Below, one piece after another: positions 7,586 through 15,157 of a stretch of DNA of 15,330 nucleotides. The stretch covers positions 1 through 15,330 of the forward strand of contig JAILEL010000155.1 of NCBI GenBank assembly GCA_024687845.1, read 5' to 3'. Within the stretch, counting starts at the first letter, position 1. Each line of letters starts with the position of its first letter. Position numbers and translations under genes: made by a program. A model generated the notes under the pieces. The model did not search any database and was not told the origin of the DNA. It saw only the letters and a program-made list of their open reading frames with translations. Origin of the DNA: Eubacterium sp. (lineage in GTDB: Bacteria; Bacillota_A; Clostridia; Lachnospirales; Lachnospiraceae).

Positions 7586-9337
7586 ATGTTCAGTACAGTA
7601 AAAAGAATAATAGCATGGTGTGGAGATTTTAAGGGCGACCTCTTTTTAGGTTTTGTTTTTTCCTTCTTTTCGTCCTGGATGGTAGCGGCACCTGTTGCCT
7701 TTGCGGGATTTACTATAGCTGAAATAGTTGAAATCCTGAAGGCAGGAGAAGACATTCCTGATACATTATGGCTTAAGTGTCTGGGAGTTATAGTGGTACT
7801 AACAATAGGAAGATTTCTCTTTGATTATCTTAAGGCCAGATTCCACGAGAAGATAGGATATCTGCTTATCGCAAGAGATAGAATTAAGATTGGTGAAGCC
7901 CTGAAAAGAGTTTCTCTTGGATATTTTCAGACTAACGATTCCGGTGCGATACTTAACGCGATAACAACAGGACTCCATACTCTTGAAAATATGGGTATAA
8001 GAATGGTGGATAACTTCGTAGGAGGATATCTGAACTTTATATGTATACTTATATTTCTTGGGGTTATGTGTCCGAAGGCTGCTCTTATTGCAGTGCTTGG
8101 AGTGGTTGTTTCATTTGTCTTTCTTAGTATGATATCGTATCACAGCAGTAAAAATACAAAGGTCTTAAATGCAGAAAATGAGAGACTCACACAGGCGGCA
8201 CTTGAATATACAAGAGGACTTCCGGTAGTTAAATCATTTGGAATGGAGGGGGCTTCTATAGCATCATTTAGAGATGCGGTAGCCAGTGCAAAAAGGATTG
8301 CTCTAAAGATAGAATGTGGATTTATTCCTTATAACTGCCTACATCTTTTTGCGCTAAAGGCAGCAAGTGCCTGGATGGTTATGTCGGTAATGTATGCAGG
8401 AATTGCCGGAGATATGGAGCTTAAGTTTGTTATAGTTGTAGCATTTCTCTCTATGTCAATATTCGGAAGTGTTGAACCTATAGCTGATAGTGCACATGTT
8501 CTGGCAGTAATTAATAATGCTCTGGATAAGTTAAATGAAATATCTAAGGGCAGTCTTCTGGATGAAAAAGGAACTGATATTAAGCCGGAGAGATTCGATA
8601 TTATATTTGAAAATGTAGACTTTTCATACGATAAAAAGAGAAAGATTCTGAAGGATGTTTCCTTCAGACTGCCTGAGGGAAGCACTACTGCAATTGTTGG
8701 TCCTTCAGGAAGTGGTAAGACGACTATATGCAATCTGATAGCCAGATTCTATGATACATCTTCAGGAAGTATATCTATAGGAGGACATAAGCTTACCGAG
8801 TTCACCTGTGACAGCCTTCTTTCTAACATTTCCATGGTGTTTCAGAATGTATATCTTTTTAATGACACCATAAGAGCAAATATATGTTTTGGCAGGGATA
8901 ATGTAACTGAAGAAGAAATGATTGAAGCAGCAAAGAAAGCCAGATGTCATGACTTTATTATGGAGCTGCCGGATGGATATGATACCGTAATCGGAGAAGG
9001 AGGCGGAACTCTCTCAGGAGGACAGAAGCAGAGAATATCCATAGCGAGAGCTATACTTAAGGATGCTCCAATTATAATACTTGATGAATCAACAGCCAGC
9101 ATTGATCCTGAGAATGAGCATCTTATACAGGGGGCTATTACAGAGCTTTCAAAGGGGAAGACAGTTATTATAATAGCTCACAGACTTGCAACTATAGAAT
9201 CGGTGGATCAAATCCTGGTTTTAGATAATGGATGCTTAATAGAGAAAGGTACTCATGACGAGCTGATTTCTCATGGCGGTAAATACAGCGAGTTCGTAAA
9301 GATAAGACAGAAAGCTGAAAACTGGCAGATAGATTAG
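7586..9337 (+). CDS. ABC half-transporter, exporter fold, YbtQ/IrtB-like (subunit 2 of heterodimer)
   Basis: A 583-residue half-transporter: membrane domain to about residue 310, then an ATPase with Walker A GPSGSGKTT (372-380), Q420, LSGGQ (476-480), Walker B ending D500-E501 and H532. All catalytic residues are present, so neither site of the predicted heterodimer looks degenerate, unlike many heterodimeric drug exporters. The start is ATG 7586, 4 bp after the preceding stop codon, with AGGCGG at 7571-7576 upstream; the open frame continues back to 7547 but that part lies inside the previous gene. Translation is probably coupled. No hairpin terminator is evident after the stop; the next promoter starts 42 bp later. 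Substrate inferred from context only: a metal chelate. Confidence 0.85.
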   Translation: MFSTVKRIIAWCGDFKGDLFLGFVFSFFSSWMVAAPVAFAGFTIAEIVEILKAGEDIPDTLWLKCLGVIVVLTIGRFLFDYLKARFHEKIGYLLIARDRIKIGEALKRVSLGYFQTNDSGAILNAITTGLHTLENMGIRMVDNFVGGYLNFICILIFLGVMCPKAALIAVLGVVVSFVFLSMISYHSSKNTKVLNAENERLTQAALEYTRGLPVVKSFGMEGASIASFRDAVASAKRIALKIECGFIPYNCLHLFALKAASAWMVMSVMYAGIAGDMELKFVIVVAFLSMSIFGSVEPIADSAHVLAVINNALDKLNEISKGSLLDEKGTDIKPERFDIIFENVDFSYDKKRKILKDVSFRLPEGSTTAIVGPSGSGKTTICNLIARFYDTSSGSISIGGHKLTEFTCDSLLSNISMVFQNVYLFNDTIRANICFGRDNVTEEEMIEAAKKARCHDFIMELPDGYDTVIGEGGGTLSGGQKQRISIARAILKDAPIIILDESTASIDPENEHLIQGAITELSKGKTVIIIAHRLATIESVDQILVLDNGCLIEKGTHDELISHGGKYSEFVKIRQKAENWQID

Positions 9338-9379
9338 ATTCAGAAATAATTTATGACTTGGATTTTAATTTATTATATG

Positions 9380-9408
9380 TTGAAAAAATATAAGTAATAT
9401 GATATTAT
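9380..9408 (+). promoter_or_regulatory. Sigma-70 promoter of the ECF operon
   Basis: TTGAAA (9380-9385) and TATTAT (9403-9408) are 17 bp apart, and TGA immediately before the -10 gives an extended -10 (TGN). This is the best promoter in the window. The predicted start, near 9415, falls inside the palindromic operator that begins at 9414, so it should be directly blocked by a bound repressor. Confidence 0.75.
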
Positions 9409-9413
9409 CCATG

Positions 9414-9429
9414 GTTAGTTTAATCTAAT
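9414..9429 (+). promoter_or_regulatory. Palindromic operator, copy 2 (TTAG-N6-CTAA)
   Basis: GTTAGTTTAATCTAAT keeps TTAG-N6-CTAA and matches the shared consensus at all but one arm position. It begins 5 bp after the -10 box and covers the expected transcription start, a classical repressor placement. A ribosome binding site (GGAGG, 9439-9443) follows, 7 bases before the start codon of the S component. Confidence 0.7.
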
Positions 9430-9450
9430 ATATATTACGGAGGTTTAATA

Positions 9451-10041
9451 ATGGAAACGAAGAAACTTACGGTGAAGGACTTTATTACGGTTGGAATCTT
9501 TACTGCCATAGTTCTTGTGGTAGAGTTTGTCTGCGGAATACTAGGATATATTCATCCATATATTGTAGCTTCGTATGTTGTTATGATACCACTCGCCGGA
9601 TCTATACCTATGATGCTTTTCTACTCTAAGGTAGAAAAGTTTGGAATGATTACTATTATGTCGATACTGATAGCTATTATGATGTTTATCTTAGGTATGG
9701 GCTATTTGGGGGCTCCGCTTATTATATTAGCTGGAGTTGTAGCTGACCTTATAGCAAGATCTGGAGAATATAAAAGCTTTAAGAAGATAGTTATTAGTTA
9801 TGGAATATTCTGTCTATGGATATGTGCCAACTATTTTCCTGTTGTTGTAACGGCAGATTCTTATAGACAGGGACTGCTCGATGAGGGGTATTCAGCGGAA
9901 TATTGTGATAATCTATTCAGGGCAGTTAATTCTAAAACTCTGGGTGTTCTCCTGGTAGTCTGTTTTGTATTTGGATGTATCGGAGCTTTTGTTGGAAAGG
10001 CAGCTGTTAAGAAACATTTTGAAAAGGCAGGAATAGTATAA
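9451..10041 (+). CDS. ECF transporter S component, Trep_Strep (MptD-type) family
   Basis: A 196-residue, strongly hydrophobic protein with about six membrane helices (near residues 12-30, 36-57, 64-85, 88-102, 112-133 and 165-186). The N-terminus METKKLTVKDFITVGIFTA and the following IPMMLFYSKVEKFGMITIM segment are characteristic of the Trep_Strep family of putative ECF substrate-binding subunits. S components hold the substrate in the membrane and toppling is driven by EcfT and the ATPases. The ligand of this family is not established; its usual setting next to YbtPQ-like ABC genes and iron genes, as here, suggests a metal chelate or related cofactor. It is the first gene of the ECF operon; EcfT starts immediately after its stop codon. 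Confidence 0.82.
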   Translation: METKKLTVKDFITVGIFTAIVLVVEFVCGILGYIHPYIVASYVVMIPLAGSIPMMLFYSKVEKFGMITIMSILIAIMMFILGMGYLGAPLIILAGVVADLIARSGEYKSFKKIVISYGIFCLWICANYFPVVVTADSYRQGLLDEGYSAEYCDNLFRAVNSKTLGVLLVVCFVFGCIGAFVGKAAVKKHFEKAGIV

Positions 10042-10743
10042 ATGAGTCTAAGGCTTGATCCGAGAACAAAGCTTTTTATGGTTCTTGTTGTCTCGACGAT
10101 AATAATGATGAGTGCAACAACTACACTTCAATGGATAATCAGAATAATTATTACATTGATACCTATAGGACTGCTCATAGTAGAAAAAAAGTATGCAAGT
10201 GCTATTAGATTTTTGGCAATGTATGCCATTGCGCTTATACTTATGCTTAGATTTCTATCTGAAGAACCAGATGGACTCATTAAATCCCTGCTTATAGGGT
10301 ACTGTGGAATAGTGGTACAGTTTCTTCCTTCGATTATAACAGCATGGTATGTGGTAAGGACTACAAAAATAGGCGAATTAATGTCTGCCATGCAGAAAAT
10401 GCATGTGCCGGATGGTATTACCATATCTCTTGCGGTTGTTATGAGATTTTTTCCGACGATAAAGGAAGAGTATGCCTCCATCAGGGATGCTATGAAAATG
10501 CGCGGAGTTATGCTGGGCGGTGGAAATGCACTAAGAATGGTTGAGTACCGAATGATTCCTCTTCTGTTTTCGTGTGTGAATATAGGTGATGAATTATCGG
10601 CAGCAGCTGTAACAAGAGGACTTGGAGGAAAAGTAAAAAGAACAAGCGTTGTGGAGCTGAAACTTAAAGTGGCTGATTATGCATTTATATTCGTTTTTAC
10701 ATTAGCTACTGCATGCTTTATTTACTTTAAATATATCAAATGA
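10042..10743 (+). CDS. ecfT: EcfT, ECF transporter transmembrane coupling subunit
   Basis: A 233-residue membrane protein that begins with LDPRTKL, the conserved EcfT N-terminal motif, has four to five helices in two groups, and carries the two coupling-helix arginine motifs as MKMRG (151-155, R154) and VTRG (190-193, R192). These motifs dock into the Q-loop grooves of the two ATPase domains. The start codon directly follows the S-component stop (10039-10041); AGGA at 10029-10032 serves as ribosome binding site. Its stop overlaps the start of the ATPase gene. Having its own EcfT and ATPase next to the S component makes this a dedicated (group I-like) ECF system rather than a shared-module one. 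Confidence 0.9.
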   Translation: MSLRLDPRTKLFMVLVVSTIIMMSATTTLQWIIRIIITLIPIGLLIVEKKYASAIRFLAMYAIALILMLRFLSEEPDGLIKSLLIGYCGIVVQFLPSIITAWYVVRTTKIGELMSAMQKMHVPDGITISLAVVMRFFPTIKEEYASIRDAMKMRGVMLGGGNALRMVEYRMIPLLFSCVNIGDELSAAAVTRGLGGKVKRTSVVELKLKVADYAFIFVFTLATACFIYFKYIK

Positions 10744-12239
10744 TGGAAAATATTATAGAGATTAAAAATGTAAGTTTTAAATACAAAGGTTCCAAAGAAG
10801 GATTACTAAACAATGTTTCGCTTTCAATAAAAAAAGGAGAAACAGTGCTTCTTACAGGAGCTTCAGGTTCGGGAAAGACAACCCTTATAAGGCTGATAAA
10901 TGGACTTATACCACATTATTATCAAGGAGAGCTGGCAGGTGATGTAGTGGTATGCGGCAAAGACATAAGGAGCACTGAACTATATGATCTTGCGGGAACA
11001 GTTGGTACTGTATTTCAGAATCCACGAAGTCAATTCTTTTCTGTAGATACTGACGGTGAGATTGCATTTGGTCCTGAGAATGTGGGACTTGCTCCTAAGG
11101 AGATAAAGAAGAGATCCAAGGCTATAACAAAAGAAATGAAGCTGGAGCCCCTTCTTGGCAGAAGTCTTTTTGAGCTTTCGGGAGGAGAGAAACAAAAAAT
11201 TGCCTGCGCGTCAGTATCGGCTCTTATGCCGGAGATAATACTGCTTGATGAACCGTCTTCTAATCTGGACTGGGATGCTATGGAAGACCTAAAAGAAGCT
11301 ATATTCAGATGGAAAGAAGAAGGAAAGACGATAGTAATCTCAGAACATAGACTGTGGTATCTAAAAGCCCTGGTTGATAGAGTAATCTATATGAATAATG
11401 GAAGGATAGAGCATGAGTGGAGTCGAAAAGAATTTGCCGCTTTTGATGAAAATGAAGTAAAGAGACTTAAACTTCGACCTGTAAAGCTGGAAGAAAACTT
11501 TATAGAGAATTATAGAATGGGACACCTTTCTGGACATAATGTTGTAGACAGAAAAAAACAGAAGGATGACATAGTTCTAAAGGATTTTTATTTTGCCTAC
11601 AATCAAAAACCATATTTCTTTTTTAAACATAAGCTTTCTGCTGCAGATGGGAATATGCTAAGTTTAAATATTCCGAAGCTTGCCCTGCCCAAGGGAAAGG
11701 TGATTGCTGTTACTGGAAGAAATGGAGCAGGTAAATCAACCTTCCTGAGGTGTATCTGTGGACTTGAAAAAGACTGCAAAGGTGTGATTGAAGAAAATCA
11801 ACAAACATATAAAGGGAAAAAGAGACTAAAGCTAAGTTATATGGTGATGCAGGATGTAAATCATCAGCTTTTTACTGATAGTGTGGAATCAGAGGTTCTT
11901 CTCTCTATGGAGAAGGAGGATAAGGCTAGATGTGAAGAGATACTGTCTGAGCTTGGAATACTGGAATATAAGGATAAACATCCTATGGCGCTATCAGGTG
12001 GTCAAAAACAGAGAGTGGCTATTGCGTCAGCAATTGGAGCTGAAGCAAAGCTGCTACTTTTTGATGAACCGACATCAGGACTGGATTTTGCACATATGGA
12101 GAAGGTTGGTAAACTATTAAAAGATCTGGCTGAGTCTGGGAAGACAGTTCTGGTTTCAACCCATGATCCTGAGCTTATAGATAAATGTTGTGATTATGTT
12201 TTATGCATTGATAGAGGTAAGATAAGAGTGAATGAGTAA
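10740..12239 (+). CDS. ECF transporter ATPase with two fused ABC domains (EcfA-EcfA')
   Basis: A 499-residue cytoplasmic protein with two complete ATPase domains. Domain 1: Walker A GASGSGKTT (40-48), Q93, LSGGE (146-150), Walker B D170-E171, H203. Domain 2: Walker A GRNGAGKST (326-334), Q371, LSGGQ (418-422), D442-E443, H475. The linker of about 50 residues (230-280) joins them, so one polypeptide replaces the usual EcfA/EcfA' pair, as in YkoD-type systems. The gene overlaps the EcfT stop in an ATGATG arrangement (ATG 10740 or 10743), with no visible Shine-Dalgarno, so translation is probably coupled. It overlaps the next gene, araC-type 3, by 8 bp. Confidence 0.9.
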   Translation: MMENIIEIKNVSFKYKGSKEGLLNNVSLSIKKGETVLLTGASGSGKTTLIRLINGLIPHYYQGELAGDVVVCGKDIRSTELYDLAGTVGTVFQNPRSQFFSVDTDGEIAFGPENVGLAPKEIKKRSKAITKEMKLEPLLGRSLFELSGGEKQKIACASVSALMPEIILLDEPSSNLDWDAMEDLKEAIFRWKEEGKTIVISEHRLWYLKALVDRVIYMNNGRIEHEWSRKEFAAFDENEVKRLKLRPVKLEENFIENYRMGHLSGHNVVDRKKQKDDIVLKDFYFAYNQKPYFFFKHKLSAADGNMLSLNIPKLALPKGKVIAVTGRNGAGKSTFLRCICGLEKDCKGVIEENQQTYKGKKRLKLSYMVMQDVNHQLFTDSVESEVLLSMEKEDKARCEEILSELGILEYKDKHPMALSGGQKQRVAIASAIGAEAKLLLFDEPTSGLDFAHMEKVGKLLKDLAESGKTVLVSTHDPELIDKCCDYVLCIDRGKIRVNE

Positions 12240-13197
12240 TAGACTTACTAGCGAAGATTTATCTGAATATACAAAAGGAACCAGAAGGCTTCCTGCTCAG
12301 TATGGCTTTCTGCAGATATCGGAGAAAAGAAGCCGAAGTGATATCATTTATAATGATTGGAACATGAGCTTTAATCAGGATATATCAGCAGAGAGAGAAG
12401 AAGCTCACGGTGCTGATGAAGTTCAGATTATCTTCAATCTAAATCAGCATATTGAATGGAATAAGCGGGAACAGTCAACTGGTAAAGAAGAGCTGGTTTC
12501 CATGAAAAAAGGAGAACTCTGCATATACAGGTATAAAAATGAGAGTTCTTCTATGATTTATAAAAAGGGAATTGATTTTAAGTTTAAGAGTATTCAGATG
12601 CCAAGAGTGAGATTCGAAGAAATTCTAGGCTCCTATTTTACTGATGAAAGATTTTCGGCTATAAAAAATGAGATATATTCATGTGTTCATGTCACAGCAA
12701 TAACTCCAAAGATGTATCGGATTCTTTCCGAAATAGACTGTGCAGAAAAGTATGCAGAATTCGGTGGAATATTTTTAGAAGGGAAGATGATAGAGCTTTT
12801 GGGGATTGTGCTATATAATTTGTTTCAAGTGGGCAATGCTGGAATAGAAGAGCCTGTAAAGCTTGATAAAAGAGATGCAGATCTTATTGAAAAACTCAGG
12901 GAAGATATACAGCTAAATCCATCCAGAGATTATAATGTAGAGCGAATTGCAGGGGATTTAGGAGTAAGTAAGAGCAAACTTGTAAGACTATTCCGTAGCA
13001 TGTATGGAACTTCAATACATAGTTATGTGCAGGAACAGAGACTTGAATATTCTGTATCACTTTTTAATGCAGGGTATAAAAATGTGACAGAGGTAGCGGG
13101 ACTTTCCGGATATAATAACTTGAGTCATTTTGCCAAAGAGTTTTCTAAAAAATATGGAACTACTCCAAAGAAATACTCTATGGAAAGCTCTAATTAA
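12232..13197 (+). CDS. AraC-family transcriptional regulator 3, last gene of the ECF operon
   Basis: A 321-residue regulator with the AraC double HTH at the C-terminus: HTH1 at about 235-256 (NVERIAGDLGVSKSKLVRLF) and HTH2 at about 285-306 (VTEVAGLSGYNNLSHFAKEF), ending TPKKYSMES. The N-terminal domain lacks the CxxGRxE signature of the other two and instead reads DEVQIIFNLNQHIEW near residues 62-76, closer to the pattern of PchR-type siderophore-responsive regulators; that similarity is weak by eye. The start overlaps the ATPase gene by 8 bp and the only nearby Shine-Dalgarno is poor, so expression depends on coupling to the ECF genes. The regulator would therefore be made in proportion to the transporter, a positive or negative feedback loop. 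Targets may be the direct-repeat sites at 4534-4641 or at 13206-13243. Confidence 0.86.
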   Translation: MSNRLTSEDLSEYTKGTRRLPAQYGFLQISEKRSRSDIIYNDWNMSFNQDISAEREEAHGADEVQIIFNLNQHIEWNKREQSTGKEELVSMKKGELCIYRYKNESSSMIYKKGIDFKFKSIQMPRVRFEEILGSYFTDERFSAIKNEIYSCVHVTAITPKMYRILSEIDCAEKYAEFGGIFLEGKMIELLGIVLYNLFQVGNAGIEEPVKLDKRDADLIEKLREDIQLNPSRDYNVERIAGDLGVSKSKLVRLFRSMYGTSIHSYVQEQRLEYSVSLFNAGYKNVTEVAGLSGYNNLSHFAKEFSKKYGTTPKKYSMESSN

Positions 13198-13205
13198 TCA
13201 AAATA

Positions 13206-13243
13206 ATGCTCCATTTGTGTTAAAAATGTATCCGTAAATGTTA
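13206..13243 (+). promoter_or_regulatory. Possible AraC-type activator sites upstream of the second ABC operon
   Basis: Read on the minus strand, 13217-13206 gives CAAATGGAGCAT, sharing the 11 bases AAATGGAGCAT with the site at 4589-4599 upstream of araC-type gene 2. On the plus strand TGTTA is repeated at 13218-13222 and 13239-13243, 21 bp apart, the second overlapping the likely -35 box. These are suggestive rather than firm. Confidence 0.35.
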
Positions 13244-13270
13244 GAAAAAATAATAGAGATGTAATAGAAT
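13241..13270 (+). promoter_or_regulatory. Putative promoter of the second YbtPQ-like ABC operon
   Basis: TTAGAA (13241-13246) and TAGAAT (13265-13270) with an 18-bp spacer. The -10 starts 14 bp before the operator at 13279, exactly as at 4642/4656. Initiation would be near 13277, so its transcript would lack the outer left arm of the hairpin described at 13266-13311 and would not be terminated by it. Confidence 0.4.
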
Positions 13271-13311
13271 GCCATGTGGTTAGATAAATCTAACTGTATG
13301 GCATTCTTTTT
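13266..13311 (+). terminator. Long hairpin terminator of the ECF-araC3 operon, containing the operator
   Basis: Two 20-base arms (13266-13285 and 13288-13307) are complementary over 10 outer pairs (AGAATGCCAT with ATGGCATTCT) and 7 inner pairs (GTTAGAT with ATCTAAC), joined by three G-U/U-G wobble pairs, with a T5 run at 13307-13311. It lies 68 bp after the araC-type 3 stop codon. The apex is the operator at 13279-13294. Confidence 0.75.
13279..13294 (+). promoter_or_regulatory. Palindromic operator, copy 3 (TTAG-N6-CTAA)
   Basis: GTTAGATAAATCTAAC has perfect 7-bp arms around a central AA. It shares the RTTAGWT-NN-ATCTAAY consensus with the copies at 4656 and 9414 and lies over the expected transcription start of the second ABC operon, 65 bp before its start codon. 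Confidence 0.7.
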
Positions 13312-13359
13312 AAGAAAGTTCATAAAGCTGTTTGCTATATATACGAAAGGAAGGGGAAA

Positions 13360-15090
13360 ATGATTAAAAAAGTATCACCTTATATAGGAGAGTATAAGAA
13401 ATATACGGTGCTGGCGGCGGTGCTTATGTGCTTTGGTATACTAGCAAGCATAATGCCGTATTTCTTTATATATCAACTCCTTGGACCACTTACGAGGGGA
13501 GAAAATCTGGATGTCAGATATGCAGTTCTCAGGATAGTTTATATATTGATATGCGAAACGGTGTATGGAATTCTATACACACAGGGACTCATATATTCAC
13601 ATATCAGTGCATATAACACGCTTAAAAACTTACGTACATCACTTCAGCGAAAACTTGAGAATCAGCCTCTTGGAAATATTATGGATATAGGAACAGGAAG
13701 ACTCAAGAAGGTTTTTATTGATGATATAGATCAGATAGAGCTTCTGCTTGCTCATGCAATTCCCGAAGGTATAGCCAATATATTTATTCCGCTTCTCATA
13801 ATAGTACTTATGTTTATCTTTAACTGGAAGCTGGGACTTCTGTCTCTTGTTCCTATAGTAGTTGGACTTCTTGCGATGGGAATGATGATGAAGGCCGGAT
13901 TTGCGAAAATGAATGATTACTACGAAGCAGCATCTAAGATGAATAATACCATTATCGAATATATTAATGGAATGGAAGTAGTGAAGGTATTTAATAAGGA
14001 TGGTGAATCCTATAAAAGATTTGGAGATACAGTTCGCAATTACCGTGATTTTACTATCGCTTGGTTTAAGGTCTGCTGGCCTTGGATGGCGACATACAGC
14101 AGTGTACTTCCATGTCTTGTTCTCTTTATTCTGCCAGTTGGATCACTTATGGTATTAGGAGGTTCCATTCCATTAGATAAGCTCATACTTGTTATGTGTA
14201 TGTCCTTTGCGGTAGGTCCTTCATTTCTTAAGGCCTTGAACTTTGCCGGAAAGTTTCCACAGCTGGACTTTAAGATAAATGAGCTGGAAAAGCTTCTGGA
14301 GCATCCTCCGCTCAAGGCAGGAACAGCAGATTTTAAAGGTGACAATCTGGATGTGGAATACAAAAATGTGAGATTTTCATATAACGAAACGGAAGTCCTG
14401 CATGGTGTCAGCCTTAGTTTAAGACAAGGGGAAACCACTGCTCTGGTCGGTGAGTCAGGAAGTGGTAAATCTACTCTTGCGAAGCTACTGGTTCATTACT
14501 ATGACCTGGACGAAGGCTCAATCAGTATAGGTGGACAGGATATAACAGATATGTCGTTATATGCATTAAATGAAAAGGTTGCGTATGTAGCACAGGAGCA
14601 GTTCCTATTTAATACTACAATCTACGATAATATATTACTTGGTAAGCCGGAAGCTACTCGCGACGAGGTTCTGGAGGCTGCCGAGAGAGCGCAGTGTAAT
14701 GAATTCCTTGACAGACTTCCGGATGGAATAGATACAGCTGTCGGAGATGGAGGCAAGATGCTTTCAGGTGGTGAGAGACAGCGTGTTGCTCTGGCGAGAG
14801 CTATACTCAAGAATGCTCCTATCATAGTGCTAGATGAAGCAACTGCATTTATGGATCCGGAAAATGAGGAGAAGATGAATGCAGCAATCGATGAGATAAT
14901 CAGAGGTAAAACAGTAATCGTAATAGCACATAGATTATCTACAATTAAAAATGCAGATAAGATATGTGTATTGAAGGAAGGTAATCTTATTGCCTCGGGT
15001 ACTCACAGTGATCTGCTTGAAACAAGCGAGGAGTATGCAAAGCTATGGAATGCTTCAGTGAGCGCTAGTACATGGAAGATACGTGATTAA
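13360..15090 (+). CDS. ABC half-transporter, exporter fold, YbtP/IrtA-like (second pair, subunit 1)
   Basis: A 576-residue half-transporter, paralogous to the one at 5824-7581: shared features include the MPYFFIYQLL-like helix 1, NYRDFTIAWFK in the coupling region, ATAFMDPENE after Walker B and a tryptophan-containing tail. ATPase motifs are complete: Walker A GESGSGKST (364-372), Q412, LSGGE (468-472), D492-E493, H524. The ribosome binding site is the purine run AAGGAAGGGG ending 3 bases before the ATG. It has its own operator and promoter region and is followed, 67 bp after its stop, by the start of another membrane protein that looks like its partner. Role inferred as import of a metal chelate, with a substrate distinct from or overlapping that of the first pair. 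Confidence 0.85.
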   Translation: MIKKVSPYIGEYKKYTVLAAVLMCFGILASIMPYFFIYQLLGPLTRGENLDVRYAVLRIVYILICETVYGILYTQGLIYSHISAYNTLKNLRTSLQRKLENQPLGNIMDIGTGRLKKVFIDDIDQIELLLAHAIPEGIANIFIPLLIIVLMFIFNWKLGLLSLVPIVVGLLAMGMMMKAGFAKMNDYYEAASKMNNTIIEYINGMEVVKVFNKDGESYKRFGDTVRNYRDFTIAWFKVCWPWMATYSSVLPCLVLFILPVGSLMVLGGSIPLDKLILVMCMSFAVGPSFLKALNFAGKFPQLDFKINELEKLLEHPPLKAGTADFKGDNLDVEYKNVRFSYNETEVLHGVSLSLRQGETTALVGESGSGKSTLAKLLVHYYDLDEGSISIGGQDITDMSLYALNEKVAYVAQEQFLFNTTIYDNILLGKPEATRDEVLEAAERAQCNEFLDRLPDGIDTAVGDGGKMLSGGERQRVALARAILKNAPIIVLDEATAFMDPENEEKMNAAIDEIIRGKTVIVIAHRLSTIKNADKICVLKEGNLIASGTHSDLLETSEEYAKLWNASVSASTWKIRD

Positions 15091-15157
15091 TAAGAATTAT
15101 AATATGAAAAAGAATTACATGATGTAAGTCAAGTTATCGTATAGTAAGGAGATTCGT

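Noticed and set aside
8329..8733. Minus-strand open frames inside the ABC genes
   Set aside because: They mirror conserved ATPase coding sequence (antisense of Walker and signature regions) and have no ribosome binding site or domain of their own.
9338..9379. Terminator after the first ABC pair
   Set aside because: Only weak A/T pairings are possible, with no GC-rich stem followed by T residues, so I do not call one.
15115..15127. TTACATGATGTAA palindrome before the last gene as an operator or terminator
   Set aside because: It does not match the TTAG-N6-CTAA consensus, has only a 6-bp stem and lacks a T run. One isolated small palindrome in AT-rich DNA is expected by chance.
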